Positions 7,928-16,822 of a stretch of 64,000 bases of DNA are shown here, one piece after another (the first letter of the stretch is position 1; the number at the start of each line of letters is the position of its first letter). The translations under genes and the position numbers were made by a program. The stretch covers positions 124,001 through 188,000 of the forward strand of contig CATOTS010000005.1 of NCBI GenBank assembly GCA_951813625.1, written 5' to 3'. Source of the stretch: an uncultured Caldilineaceae bacterium (GTDB taxonomy: Bacteria; Chloroflexota; Anaerolineae; Caldilineales; Caldilineaceae). The notes beneath the pieces are model-generated. The model was not told the DNA's origin and did no database searches. It saw only the letters and a program-made list of their open reading frames with translations.

Positions 7928-10900
7928 ATGCTGAGAATCAAGCGAGTACAGATCAAAGGTTTCAAGACGTTTGCACACCCCGCGGAGCTCGTCTTCGACC
8001 AGGGCATGACCGCGATCGTCGGGCCGAACGGCTGCGGCAAGAGCAACGTCGCCGACGCGGTACGCTGGTGTCTGGGCGAGCAAAGCTTCGGCTTGCTGCG
8101 GTCGCGCAAAACGGTCGACGTAATCTTCTCCGGCAGCGACAGACGTTCCCGCCTGGGCATGGCTTCGGTCAGCCTCGTGTTGGACAACAGCGACGGCGAA
8201 CTCAACATCGACTTCAGCGAGGTGGAGATCACCCGGCGCGCCTACCGCGACGGCGACAATGAGTACTTGCTCAACGGCCAGCGCGTTCGCCTGCAGGACA
8301 TAACGCAGCTTCTGGCGCCGAGCGGCCTCGGCAATCGCGCATACGTCGTGATCGGCCAGGGTTTGATCGACCGCGTCCTGAGTCTCAAGCCGGAGGACCG
8401 GCGCACGCTCTTTGAAGAGGCCGCCGGAATCACCGGCTACCAGCAAAAGAGGGCTGTCGCGTTGCGAAGGCTGGATGCGACGCAGCAGAACCTCGAACGC
8501 GTCTACGACATCATCACAGAGCTTGCGCCCCAGCTCAGATACCTCAAGCGCCAGGCCGAACGCGCCCGCGAGCGCAGCCAGATCGAGCAGGACCTGAAGG
8601 GGCTTCTCCACACATGGCACGGCTACCAGTGGCATCGTGCGATCGACAGGCTCAACCAAGCGCGGCAGAAGGCCGAGGTCGATCAGAAATCCGCCCGGCT
8701 GCGGCGCGATCGGCTGAACGCGATTCGCGCGAACATCGATTCTCTGCGTGCCCGTCACGCCGACCTGCGCAGAAGAGCGGATGAACAAACGAAGATCGTC
8801 AGCGACCTCCGCCGGCAGTCGGAAGAGGTGGGCCGGCTTCTCGCGGTAACCGAGGAACGTCACCGCCAACTCGTCGACCGGCGCGATGAACTGGCGCTGG
8901 AATGTGCCGAGCTGAAGGCGGATCGCGAGGCCGGTCAAGCACGCCTAGCGTCTCTGCGCTCGGAGTTTGAAGAGGCCGAACCGCTATACCACCGCGCCCA
9001 AGGCGCCGTCGAGCAATTGCAGGGCCGCCTCGCCGAACAGCAGCAGGAACTGCAGCAACGCGAGCAACGCTGGCGCGAGGCTGAGGCTGCGCTCAACCGC
9101 ATTGACAGACGGATTGCCGAACGGCACAGCTTGTTGGAGCAGCTGGACGAAAGACTGTCCGGCGGCGAAGCGTCGCTCGACAGGTTGAAAGCCGAGCTCC
9201 AGACCCGACGCCAGGATGCCGTGCAGGCAGAAGCCAGGTTGAGCAATCAGGAGTCGGACATTGCCGGGCTCGACGAGCAACTCAGCCACAACCAATCGCA
9301 GAACGCCGGCCGCGCAGCCTCGATTTCTGCCCTCGAGACCGCGCTGCGCGAAGGAGAGGAGATTCACCAACGAGCGGCAAGAAGGGTTGACATCATTCAG
9401 GCGCGTCTTGAACTCTTACAGCGCCTGCGCAGCGAGAGCGCCGGCTACGCCAGCGGCGTGCGCGCCGTCCTGCAATCATCGCGCGGCGGCGGCCTTACCG
9501 GCATTCTCGGCACCGTGGCTTCCCAGCTCGAGGTCGAGCCCAAGTTGGAAAGGGCGATCGAAGCCGCCCTCGGTGGTGCATTGCAAAACCTGATCGTCTA
9601 TTCCTGGCGCGATGCACACGGCGCAATCGATTTCCTGAAGCGTTCCCGGTCAGGGCGGGCCACCTTCCTGCCTCTAGACCGGCTGCGCTCGAACAGACCG
9701 ATTCCTGCTCCCGACATGGACGGCATCATAGGCAACGCAGCTGAGCTGGTTCAGTACAGCGAGGAAGTTGGGGCGGCAGTGAAGCAGCTCCTGCAACGCG
9801 TTTGGGTCGCCGGCGATCTGGCAGCTGCCCGCCGGGCCCTCGACTCGCATCGCCGCGCCCATCCGGACGCCGGTCGAAATGGACGCAGGGCAGCAGCCTT
9901 GCCGCAGCCAACGGTCGTCACGTTAGACGGCGAGATAATACGTCCCAGCGGCGCGGTCACCGGCGGCGAAGGCAAGTCCGGACCGCCTGCCTCGTTGCTC
10001 GCCGGCGAGCGCGAGGCCCGTGAACTGCCGGCGGAACTTGCGAGCGCACGCGAAGATGCCCGGCTGGCCGCCGATAGAGCACAGCTGCTGCGGGCACAGG
10101 TCGATGAGGAAAAACGGACGATGCTTGCCCTCGAGGAAGAGGGGAAGAAGCTCCGCCAATTGGCGCGAGAGCGGCGATCCTCTGCGGAGAAAACCCGGCT
10201 GGAGGCCGCTGAGGCGCGCCAGGCCGTCGAGTGGCACGAGCAGTTGCTCGTCCGGTCGCGCAAGGACCTGGACGATCTGGAGCCGCAGCGAGAAGAGTTG
10301 CGCAATCAGCTGGAGTTGGCTGCCCGGGAGCGACAGACCGCCGCGGAACAGGCTGCCCTGGCCCAAGAGACAGCCACCCTGGCCCGCCCCGAAGAACTGT
10401 TCCGCCAACTGGCCGACCTGCGCGCCGAGGCCGCGGCCGCCGAGGCACAGTTGAACAGCAAGCGTACCCTGATCGACGAGCAGAGGCGAGTTCTGCAGCA
10501 GTCTAACAGCCAATTCCAGTCCAGGTCTCAGCGCCTCGAGAATCTGCAGCAGGAGGCCGTGCGCCTTCTCGACCTGGTCAACCATGTTTCGTCCAACGAA
10601 CGCACGCTTCGCAGCCAATTGGCCGAACTCGAAGGCGTTCTGGGTCCCTGGGAATCGGAACTGCGTCTTCTCGAGAAGGAACAGGAGCAAGAGGAAAGCG
10701 AAGAACGTGCCATGCAGCAGTCGCTTGTTGAGATCGAAGCCGCATGGAACGGCTCCCGTCTCGCCCTGCAACGCGCCGAAGATAGACTGGACAGTCTTCG
10801 ACGAGAAATTCGTCAGGACTTTGGATTGGCAGAGATGGAAGAAGCGGAGGGTCTGGCCTACCAGCCGCCCCTACCCTGGCATGCTCTCGTAGCCCAGCTT

Positions 10901-11623
10901 CCCGTAGTTCAACAGCTTCCCGCAAACCTCAGAGAAGAGGTGAAAGAGACTCGCGCCCGCCTGCAGCGCTTGAGCAATGTGAACCCGGAGGCGCCGCAAG
11001 AGTACGAAAAAGCGGCGGACCGTTTCGGATTTCTCCAAACGCAATCGAAAGACCTCGAAGAGGCGGCCCGCGATCTGAGAAAAATCATCGGTGAGCTGGA
11101 TACGCGGATGGAGAGCGCCATGCGGAGCACCTTTGACGCCGTTTCCAAAGAGTTCTCACGCTTCTTCAAGCTTCTTCTGCCCGGCGGTCGCGCCCAGGTC
11201 AAGGTCACTGACCCTGACGACATGCTGAACACAGGCATAGAGATCTTCGCCCGCCCCCCTGGCAAGCGCCCCCAGAGCCTGGACCTGCTTTCCGGCGGCG
11301 AACGTTCGCTGACGGCCAGCGCTCTCGTCTTTGCCATTCTGCGTGTCAGCCCGACGCCTTTCTGCATTCTCGATGAGGTCGACGCCACGCTCGACGAGTC
11401 AAACGTAGACAGATTTCGCGCCGCGTTGGACTCTTTAAGCGGCCAGACGCAATTCATCGTGATCACCCACAATCGACGCACGCTCGAGGGCGCAAACAGC
11501 ATCTACGGCATCACGATGGGGGACGATGGCGTCAGCCGCGTCATAAGCCTGCAGTTGGATGGCGATGACATGACCGAGGTTGGTGAAGACACCTTGCAGC
11601 CCGCTGCAGCCGTGGCGCTTTAG
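7928..11623 (+). CDS. smc: chromosome segregation protein SMC
   Basis: This 1231-residue protein is a complete bacterial SMC ATPase, which with ScpA/ScpB compacts and segregates chromosomes. Visible parts in order are the Walker A GPNGCGKS (32-39), a long coiled coil with many Glu, Gln, Arg and Leu, the hinge at about 510-650 (GLTGILGTVASQLEVEP, EAALGGALQNLIVYSW), the returning coiled coil, the ABC signature LLSGGERSLTASAL and the Walker B CILDEVDATLDE near the C-terminus. It is slightly longer than the usual 1150-1200. No scpA or scpB is adjacent. The ATG has no clear Shine-Dalgarno. A long open frame antisense to it is a codon-bias shadow. Confidence 0.97.
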   Translation: MLRIKRVQIKGFKTFAHPAELVFDQGMTAIVGPNGCGKSNVADAVRWCLGEQSFGLLRSRKTVDVIFSGSDRRSRLGMASVSLVLDNSDGELNIDFSEVEITRRAYRDGDNEYLLNGQRVRLQDITQLLAPSGLGNRAYVVIGQGLIDRVLSLKPEDRRTLFEEAAGITGYQQKRAVALRRLDATQQNLERVYDIITELAPQLRYLKRQAERARERSQIEQDLKGLLHTWHGYQWHRAIDRLNQARQKAEVDQKSARLRRDRLNAIRANIDSLRARHADLRRRADEQTKIVSDLRRQSEEVGRLLAVTEERHRQLVDRRDELALECAELKADREAGQARLASLRSEFEEAEPLYHRAQGAVEQLQGRLAEQQQELQQREQRWREAEAALNRIDRRIAERHSLLEQLDERLSGGEASLDRLKAELQTRRQDAVQAEARLSNQESDIAGLDEQLSHNQSQNAGRAASISALETALREGEEIHQRAARRVDIIQARLELLQRLRSESAGYASGVRAVLQSSRGGGLTGILGTVASQLEVEPKLERAIEAALGGALQNLIVYSWRDAHGAIDFLKRSRSGRATFLPLDRLRSNRPIPAPDMDGIIGNAAELVQYSEEVGAAVKQLLQRVWVAGDLAAARRALDSHRRAHPDAGRNGRRAAALPQPTVVTLDGEIIRPSGAVTGGEGKSGPPASLLAGEREARELPAELASAREDARLAADRAQLLRAQVDEEKRTMLALEEEGKKLRQLARERRSSAEKTRLEAAEARQAVEWHEQLLVRSRKDLDDLEPQREELRNQLELAARERQTAAEQAALAQETATLARPEELFRQLADLRAEAAAAEAQLNSKRTLIDEQRRVLQQSNSQFQSRSQRLENLQQEAVRLLDLVNHVSSNERTLRSQLAELEGVLGPWESELRLLEKEQEQEESEERAMQQSLVEIEAAWNGSRLALQRAEDRLDSLRREIRQDFGLAEMEEAEGLAYQPPLPWHALVAQLPVVQQLPANLREEVKETRARLQRLSNVNPEAPQEYEKAADRFGFLQTQSKDLEEAARDLRKIIGELDTRMESAMRSTFDAVSKEFSRFFKLLLPGGRAQVKVTDPDDMLNTGIEIFARPPGKRPQSLDLLSGGERSLTASALVFAILRVSPTPFCILDEVDATLDESNVDRFRAALDSLSGQTQFIVITHNRRTLEGANSIYGITMGDDGVSRVISLQLDGDDMTEVGEDTLQPAAAVAL

Positions 11624-11735
11624 GCCGGATGCAATGCGATTAATCTACCCTTCCGGCGCGTCTCGTATGCACCTTTTCAGCATGCTCTTGCACCTCGCGC
11701 AACGCCTATTCGGCGCGCTTCAGGTGCCCCGGTTC

Positions 11736-11763
11736 TTGCCTGGTGAAAGGGAAGCAGTATAAT
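11736..11763 (+). promoter_or_regulatory. sigma-70-type promoter
   Basis: TTGCCT at 11736-11741, a 16-base spacer and a perfect TATAAT at 11758-11763 precede the repeat-cytochrome gene at 11854. The predicted leader is about 85 bases. Confidence 0.6.
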
Positions 11764-11853
11764 TCTAGCGAATATTTTCAGCTGGACTGGAGTCGAGTCA
11801 TGGCTGGCGAGGCCTTCTCGTAACCGGGACAGCACCGTTTATGGAGCGTTTCG

Positions 11854-14556
11854 ATGGACAGAGTGCACCCTCTGATCAAGGTCGGTGGCCCAATTCTGGG
11901 CTTGCTCATCCTGATTTATGTGATTGATGCCGGCGTCGACAGCTTTAGGGCCGACCTCAAGGCGGCCAGAGATGCCGAACGCGAAGCAACACTGGCCGCA
12001 GCGGCAGCCGGTCAGGAACAGGAGGCCGCCGTCGAGACCGCCCCGGCTACCGAAACTGACGAGTCTGCGCCTTCAGATTCGGAGGCGGCGCCCGAAGATG
12101 TCGAAAAGCCTGCCGTATTCTTCCGCCAGCCGACCACCAATGCCATCGTGCCGCCCACCTTCACGGTCCTGATGGGGGCTGAGGGCCTTACGATTGAGCC
12201 CTCGGGCGACATCAGGGCGGGCGCGGGCCACATGCACATCCTCATCGATACCGAGTTCATTCCCGCGGGGACCGTCATTCCGACAGATGAGCAGCACCTG
12301 CACTTTGGCGACGGCGCCCTTGAGGCCGAGCTGTCGCTATCTCCCGGTGAGCATACGCTCTATCTGCAGTTCGCCGACGGCGCCCATACCGCGCTCGAGG
12401 GCGACCAGTTTCGCGACACCATTATCGTCTTTGTCGAGGAAGACGCTCCTGCCCAGTCGGTCGCCTTCTTTGAACCGCTGGACCGCGCGACCGTCTCCTC
12501 CCCGGTCGAAGTGGTGATGGCCGCAACCGGACTGATCGTCGAACCATCCGGCGAACTGAATGACGGCGCAGGGCACTTCCATATCCTTGTCAATGCCGAC
12601 TTCGTTCCGGCCGGTGAAGTCATTCCCACCGATGAACAGCATCTCCACTACGGCAAGGGGCAGACGACGGCGTCGCTCGAACTACCGCCCGGCGAACACA
12701 CGCTGCGGCTGCAGTTCGCCGACGGCGCGCACACTGCGCTCGAAGGCGATGAGTATAGAGACACCGTCACAGTAATCGTCGAGGAAGGCGCGCAAGCCCC
12801 CTCGGTGCGCTTTGCCGGGCCTGCGGACGGCGCCACCGTCGCCTCCCCCTTCGAGGTGACGATGGAGGCGACCGGCCTCATCGTCGAGCCGTCCGGCGAG
12901 ATCAACGATGGAGCCGGACATTTCCACATCCTCGTCGATACACCCTTTGTCGACGCCGGCGTGGTCATCCCCACCGATGAACAACATCTTCACTACGGCC
13001 AGGGGCAGACGACGGCTACGCTCGAACTCCCGCCCGGCGAACACACGCTGCGGCTGCAGTTTGCCGACGGCGCGCACACCGCGCTCGAAGGTGATGCCTA
13101 TCGGGACACAATCACCGTTGTCGTCGACGAGAGCGCGCAGGCCCCATCAGTACGCTTTGGCGGGCCTGCGGACGGCGCCACCGTCTCCTCTCCCTTCGAG
13201 GTGACGATGGAGGCGACCGGCCTTATCGTCGAGCCGTCCGGCGAAATCAACGAAGGCGCCGGACACTTCCACATTCTGGTCGATACACCCTTTGTCGACG
13301 CCGGCGTGGTCATCCCCACCGATGACGAGCACCTCCACTACGGCCAGGGGCAGACGACCGCCTCCCTCGAACTCCCGCCCGGCGAACACACGTTGCGGCT
13401 GCAGTTTGCCGACGGCGCGCACATCGCGCTCGAAGGCGATGCCTATCGAGACACAATCACCGTTATCGTCGACGAGAGCACGCAAGCGCCCTCGGTCCGC
13501 TTTACCGGGCCTGCCGACGGTGCCACCGTCTCCTCTCCCTTTGAGGTGACGATGGAGGCGACCGGCCTTATCGTCGAGCCGTCCGGCGAAATCAACGAAG
13601 GCGCCGGACACTTCCACATTCTGGTCGATACACCCTTTGTCGACGCCGGCGTGGTCATCCCCACCGATGACGAGCACCTCCACTACGGCCAGGGGCAGAC
13701 GACCGCCTCCCTCGAACTCCCGCCCGGCGAACACACGTTGCGGCTGCAGTTTGCCGACGGCGCGCACATCGCGCTCGAAGGCGATGCCTATCGAGACACA
13801 ATCACCGTTATCGTCGACGAGAGCACGCAAGCCCCCTCGGTCCGCTTTACCGGGCCTGCCGACGGTGCCACCGTCTCCTCTCCCTTTGAGGTGACGATGG
13901 AGGCGACCGGCCTCGTCGTCGAGCCGTCCGGCGAAATCAACGAAGGCGCCGGACACTTCCACATTCTGGTTGATACACCCTTTGTCGACGCCGGCGTGGT
14001 CATCCCCACCGATGACGAACACCTCCACTACGGCCAAGGGCAGACGACGGCGTCCCTCGAACTACCGCCCGGCGAACACACGCTGCGGCTTCAGTTCGCC
14101 GATGGCGCGCACATCGCGCTGGAAGGCGAGGCCTATCGGCATGAAATTGTCGTTGTCGTGGTGGCAGAGAACGGAGAGCCGGGCGATGGAAAGTCGGAAG
14201 ACGAACAGTCCTCTCCCCAGCCGTTGCCCCCGGCGACAAGGGACCTCGCCATTGCCGTCATGACCGAAACCGGTTGCAACAGTTGTCACGTGACGCCCGG
14301 ATTGCCTGATTTTGGAGGCAGCATGCTCGGCCCCGATCAAACTCTTATGGGCGATGTGGCAGCGACCCGCCGGGAGGGATATACGGCGGAGGAATACATC
14401 CTTGAATCAATCGTGGACCCGAGCGCGTTCATCGTTGAGGAATGTCCCCTGGGCCAGTGCCTCGAGGTGATGCCCCAGAACTACGGCGGTCTATTCAGCG
14501 AAGAAGAATTGAACGCCGTCGTTGCTTACCTGTTGAGTCTCACATCCGACCAGTAG
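11854..14556 (+). CDS. membrane-anchored protein with six DUF4399-like repeats and a C-terminal cytochrome c domain
   Basis: The 900-residue protein starts with a signal anchor (about residues 8-24, ILGLLILIYVIDAGV) and an Ala/Glu-rich linker, so it is probably extracytoplasmic. Six repeats of exactly 115 residues begin at residues 88, 203, 318, 433, 548 and 663. Each has VEPSGEI, GAGHFHILVD, a paired DEQHLHYG or DEHLHYG histidine motif, PPGEHTLRLQFADGAH and a closing strand, which I recognise as DUF4399-like. After a Ser/Pro linker, a c-type heme site C808-N-S-C-H812 is followed by a possible distal Met and a helix ending in YLLSL. The function is unknown; the repeated His-rich loops could bind metal. 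Repeats 4-6 are almost identical in DNA. Confidence 0.85.
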   Translation: MDRVHPLIKVGGPILGLLILIYVIDAGVDSFRADLKAARDAEREATLAAAAAGQEQEAAVETAPATETDESAPSDSEAAPEDVEKPAVFFRQPTTNAIVPPTFTVLMGAEGLTIEPSGDIRAGAGHMHILIDTEFIPAGTVIPTDEQHLHFGDGALEAELSLSPGEHTLYLQFADGAHTALEGDQFRDTIIVFVEEDAPAQSVAFFEPLDRATVSSPVEVVMAATGLIVEPSGELNDGAGHFHILVNADFVPAGEVIPTDEQHLHYGKGQTTASLELPPGEHTLRLQFADGAHTALEGDEYRDTVTVIVEEGAQAPSVRFAGPADGATVASPFEVTMEATGLIVEPSGEINDGAGHFHILVDTPFVDAGVVIPTDEQHLHYGQGQTTATLELPPGEHTLRLQFADGAHTALEGDAYRDTITVVVDESAQAPSVRFGGPADGATVSSPFEVTMEATGLIVEPSGEINEGAGHFHILVDTPFVDAGVVIPTDDEHLHYGQGQTTASLELPPGEHTLRLQFADGAHIALEGDAYRDTITVIVDESTQAPSVRFTGPADGATVSSPFEVTMEATGLIVEPSGEINEGAGHFHILVDTPFVDAGVVIPTDDEHLHYGQGQTTASLELPPGEHTLRLQFADGAHIALEGDAYRDTITVIVDESTQAPSVRFTGPADGATVSSPFEVTMEATGLVVEPSGEINEGAGHFHILVDTPFVDAGVVIPTDDEHLHYGQGQTTASLELPPGEHTLRLQFADGAHIALEGEAYRHEIVVVVVAENGEPGDGKSEDEQSSPQPLPPATRDLAIAVMTETGCNSCHVTPGLPDFGGSMLGPDQTLMGDVAATRREGYTAEEYILESIVDPSAFIVEECPLGQCLEVMPQNYGGLFSEEELNAVVAYLLSLTSDQ
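12115..14164 (+). repeat. six in-frame 345-bp tandem repeats
   Basis: Units begin at 12115, 12460, 12805, 13150, 13495 and 13840, always 345 bp apart. Units 1-3 are diverged. Units 4 and 5 are identical over at least 300 bases, and unit 6 differs at only a few positions until its end, which points to recent duplication or gene conversion. Confidence 0.95.
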
Positions 14557-14597
14557 GCCCAGGAGTCCCGAAACGACTTTCCCAGTAGAAAACAAAA

Positions 14598-14624
14598 CTC
14601 CCGGCACCGAAAAGGTGCCGGGAG
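14598..14624 (-). terminator. intrinsic terminator for the minus-strand small gene
   Basis: An 11-bp perfect GC-rich stem (CTCCCGGCACC, loop GAAAA, GGTGCCGGGAG) is followed on the minus strand by TTTTGTTTT. This fits rho-independent termination of the gene at 14662-14886. It may also stop readthrough from the plus-strand gene that ends at 14556. Confidence 0.8.
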
Positions 14625-14661
14625 CATGAGAACCCGATGAATTGTCGCGCCCGTCAGCCAA

Positions 14662-14886
14662 CTATCCCGCCATGATGACGAGGAAAAGGACCCAAAGGAA
14701 ACTTATCGAACTGATGATGCTCACCGCCATGGCCAGGAAGAATCTCGGGCCGAAGTGCTGACGGATACGACGAATAGGCTGCCACTTTACCGGCAGAAAC
14801 TTTCGAGCCTTGACCGGCAGCAACGAACCACTACGGCCTGCCGACCTCTTGGGAGAATATCGTGGTGCTGCGGCTTCGAAGGTCAT
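14662..14886 (-). CDS. small single-span membrane protein
   Basis: This product of 74 residues begins MTFEAAAPRYSPKRSAG, has a basic middle (LPVKARKFLPVKWQPIRRIRQHF) and ends with one transmembrane segment (FFLAMAVSIISSISFLWVLFLVIMAG), so it is a tail-anchored type small protein. The ATG at 14886 has GAGGAG seven bases upstream and is preferred to a start ten codons earlier. A good terminator lies directly downstream. These signals support a real gene, but I recognise no family. Confidence 0.65.
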   Translation of the reverse strand: MTFEAAAPRYSPKRSAGRSGSLLPVKARKFLPVKWQPIRRIRQHFGPRFFLAMAVSIISSISFLWVLFLVIMAG

Positions 14887-15122
14887 GGTTGCGCTCCTCT
14901 CTTGGTGTGCCTCCATCTGACCTGCTGAACTATGACCTAGTATACACGGAACGGTCCCGCTTGTCTATAGTGCCTTTGTACCACATTAGAAAAAGGGGCG
15001 CAAATTGGCATTTGGGCTCGCGTGACTACCGTGATCTTGACCTGTTAGCATCCGGTCTGAGGCAAGCCAACGTCATGGGGCTTACGCAACTTCCGGACCG
15101 GTCTCGACCTGCGGCTGGCGCT

Positions 15123-15443
15123 TCAATGCTGCCAAAGGTCCTCTTCTTCCGACAGATCATCTTCCTCGTCGGCAAACTCGGGATCGCCGTCGTCAAGGCT
15201 GTAGCGACTCTCGTCCAGGTCGTCTTCGAAAATCGACTCCTCGTCGATCCACTCCAGGTCCTCCTCGTCTTCGTCTTCCTCAGCATTTCCCGCGGCCGAA
15301 CTCTCTTCAGCCAGTTCCATTTCATCAAACGTCATGCAAGACAGCGACAACGGATCCAACTCAATTTCGTCGGCGTCACACCAGCCATTGAGCCAGAAAC
15401 TGCAGCGCTTCTGAGGGCAACGAACCCGTATCATTCGCTTCAT
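15123..15443 (-). CDS. small acidic protein with an N-terminal cysteine cluster (DUF1540-like)
   Basis: The product is about 106 residues. The N-terminus has four cysteines (RVRCPQKRCSFW, NGWCDADEIELDP, LSCMTFDE), a pattern resembling DUF1540 proteins, which are thought to bind metal through such cysteines. The rest is strongly acidic (runs of Glu and Asp) and probably disordered. The start could be the ATG at 15443 or the one at 15434; neither has a strong ribosome site. The gene stands alone. The relation to DUF1540 is my reading of the cysteine spacing, not a search result. Confidence 0.6.
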   Translation of the reverse strand: MKRMIRVRCPQKRCSFWLNGWCDADEIELDPLSLSCMTFDEMELAEESSAAGNAEEDEDEEDLEWIDEESIFEDDLDESRYSLDDGDPEFADEEDDLSEEEDLWQH

Positions 15444-15880
15444 TCCCACGTAACAAGCCAGAAAAACCAGTTGGGCGCCGCATTGCCCGGAATGGCAGGC
15501 AGCGACGCCCAATATCAGCTTTTGAGTGCTTTTGAGTATAGCAAGTTATTTAGCGCCGTCAACCGTTTGCGGGAATTTCGTTACATTTCTGTAAGACTTT
15601 CTGCCCTGCCTGTTCGTAGTTCCAGCTTTCGCAAGGAGGCAAAGGGCCGGCTGCCGCGGGCCGGGCCACGCGCTCTCTCCAGTGAAGCGGCCCGATTCAT
15701 TCCCTGCAGGAGTTCGTTGTCGCTGGACTTATGGCAAAGCTTACCACCGCCATCCATGCTGGCGCACGCAATATAGCCATAAGAATCTTCCGGCTGATTC
15801 CTGCGTATTATGATTAGAGAGCTTTCCTGCCTGGCTGATACGCGGTTGCGTTTCCAGCCTACCATGTTGAGGCGCCAACT
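15444..15880. other. intergenic, no clear feature
   Basis: About 437 bases between the divergent acidic-protein gene and yccF. A short direct repeat (GCTTTTGAGT) occurs near 15520-15538. Nothing else could be supported. Confidence 0.4.
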
Positions 15881-16249
15881 ATGAGTACCTTGGGTAATGT
15901 AGCCTGGCTGGTCTTCGGAGGTCTGCTTGCCGCCTTGGGATATATCATCGGCGGTCTGCTTATTTGCCTCACGATTGTGGGCATTCCGTTCGGCTTGCAA
16001 TCGATGAAGATCGGCATTGCGACCCTGGCCCCATTCGGCAAGGAGGTTGTAGAAGCCAAAGAGGCGAATAGCACGCTTCGCATCGTATTCAACATTCTGT
16101 GGCTGGTCCTGTTCGGCTGGGAGATTGCGCTGGCCCATCTCTTCTCGGCTTTGATACTGGCGATCACAATTCTGGGCATTCCCTTCGCCAAACAGCACAT
16201 TAAGCTAATCCCTCTCTCCCTTTTCCCCTTTGGGAGAAACTTGCTGTAA
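15881..16249 (+). CDS. yccF: YccF domain membrane protein
   Basis: This 122-residue protein has two YccF-type modules, each a hydrophobic pair with a conserved GIPFGLQ or GIPFAKQ segment (TIVGIPFGLQSMKIG near 32-46; TILGIPFAKQHIKL near 95-108). YccF proteins are small inner-membrane proteins of unknown role. The length fits the family. The ATG has GAGG eight bases upstream. Confidence 0.85.
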   Translation: MSTLGNVAWLVFGGLLAALGYIIGGLLICLTIVGIPFGLQSMKIGIATLAPFGKEVVEAKEANSTLRIVFNILWLVLFGWEIALAHLFSALILAITILGIPFAKQHIKLIPLSLFPFGRNLL

Positions 16250-16822
16250 CACCCCCCAAGTCGCTCCAGGCCGCAGGTTGGGCCCCTTCGAGGCGTCCCA
16301 CCCCACCCGCCCGGGACCTTGCGGCAGGCAAAACGAAGTCTGCCCGGGAGTCTCGTCCCCTGCCGGACCGCCCAACACACTTCCCGCCAAAGTTAGGGGA
16401 GCGTAGACACCTGTGGTAAAAGAGAAACAGGAACACCTCTTTCCAGGAAGAGCACCCACTTCATCGACTACTCGCGGGGCGTTTGCTCCTGCACTCGACC
16501 ATGCTTCTCTCTCCTCCGCTGCGCCGCGACCGGCGGTCGGCATTCAGTCCGAATAATCTCCATCCCATTCGTGATGTACGCCGCCAAACCAGAGTGACCC
16601 GACCAGCGGGAAGTACGAGGCCGACGCGGCATTCGCCAGACTTGGAAGCGAAATCTTCGCCTGTTCGATTGGGGCCCTCTCTCGCCGCCCCTGCCGGAGG
16701 ACTTCCTCATCGCACAGAAAACCCGATGACTTGCGGTTTTCCTGGCGCGCTCTGCGACCGTTTACTGTCCGACGAGCATACTCAGGTGCGAACACGAGGG
16801 AAGGAAGTAGGCTGAGGAGGAA
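16250..16822. other. 573-bp intergenic before the mrp operon
   Basis: GC-rich sequence with no convincing gene on either strand. Open frames here overlap each other in several frames and lack motifs. A strong ribosome site (GAGGAGG, 16815-16821) sits directly before mnhA. I could not identify a convincing promoter. Confidence 0.4.

Noticed and set aside
7862..8938. A 358-codon open frame antisense to the start of smc
   Set aside because: Shadow of the SMC coding sequence; the sense frame carries Walker A and the coiled coil.
13147..14037. A 296-codon antisense frame in the repeat-cytochrome gene
   Set aside because: It is repetitive only because the sense gene is; it has no start signals and no recognisable fold.
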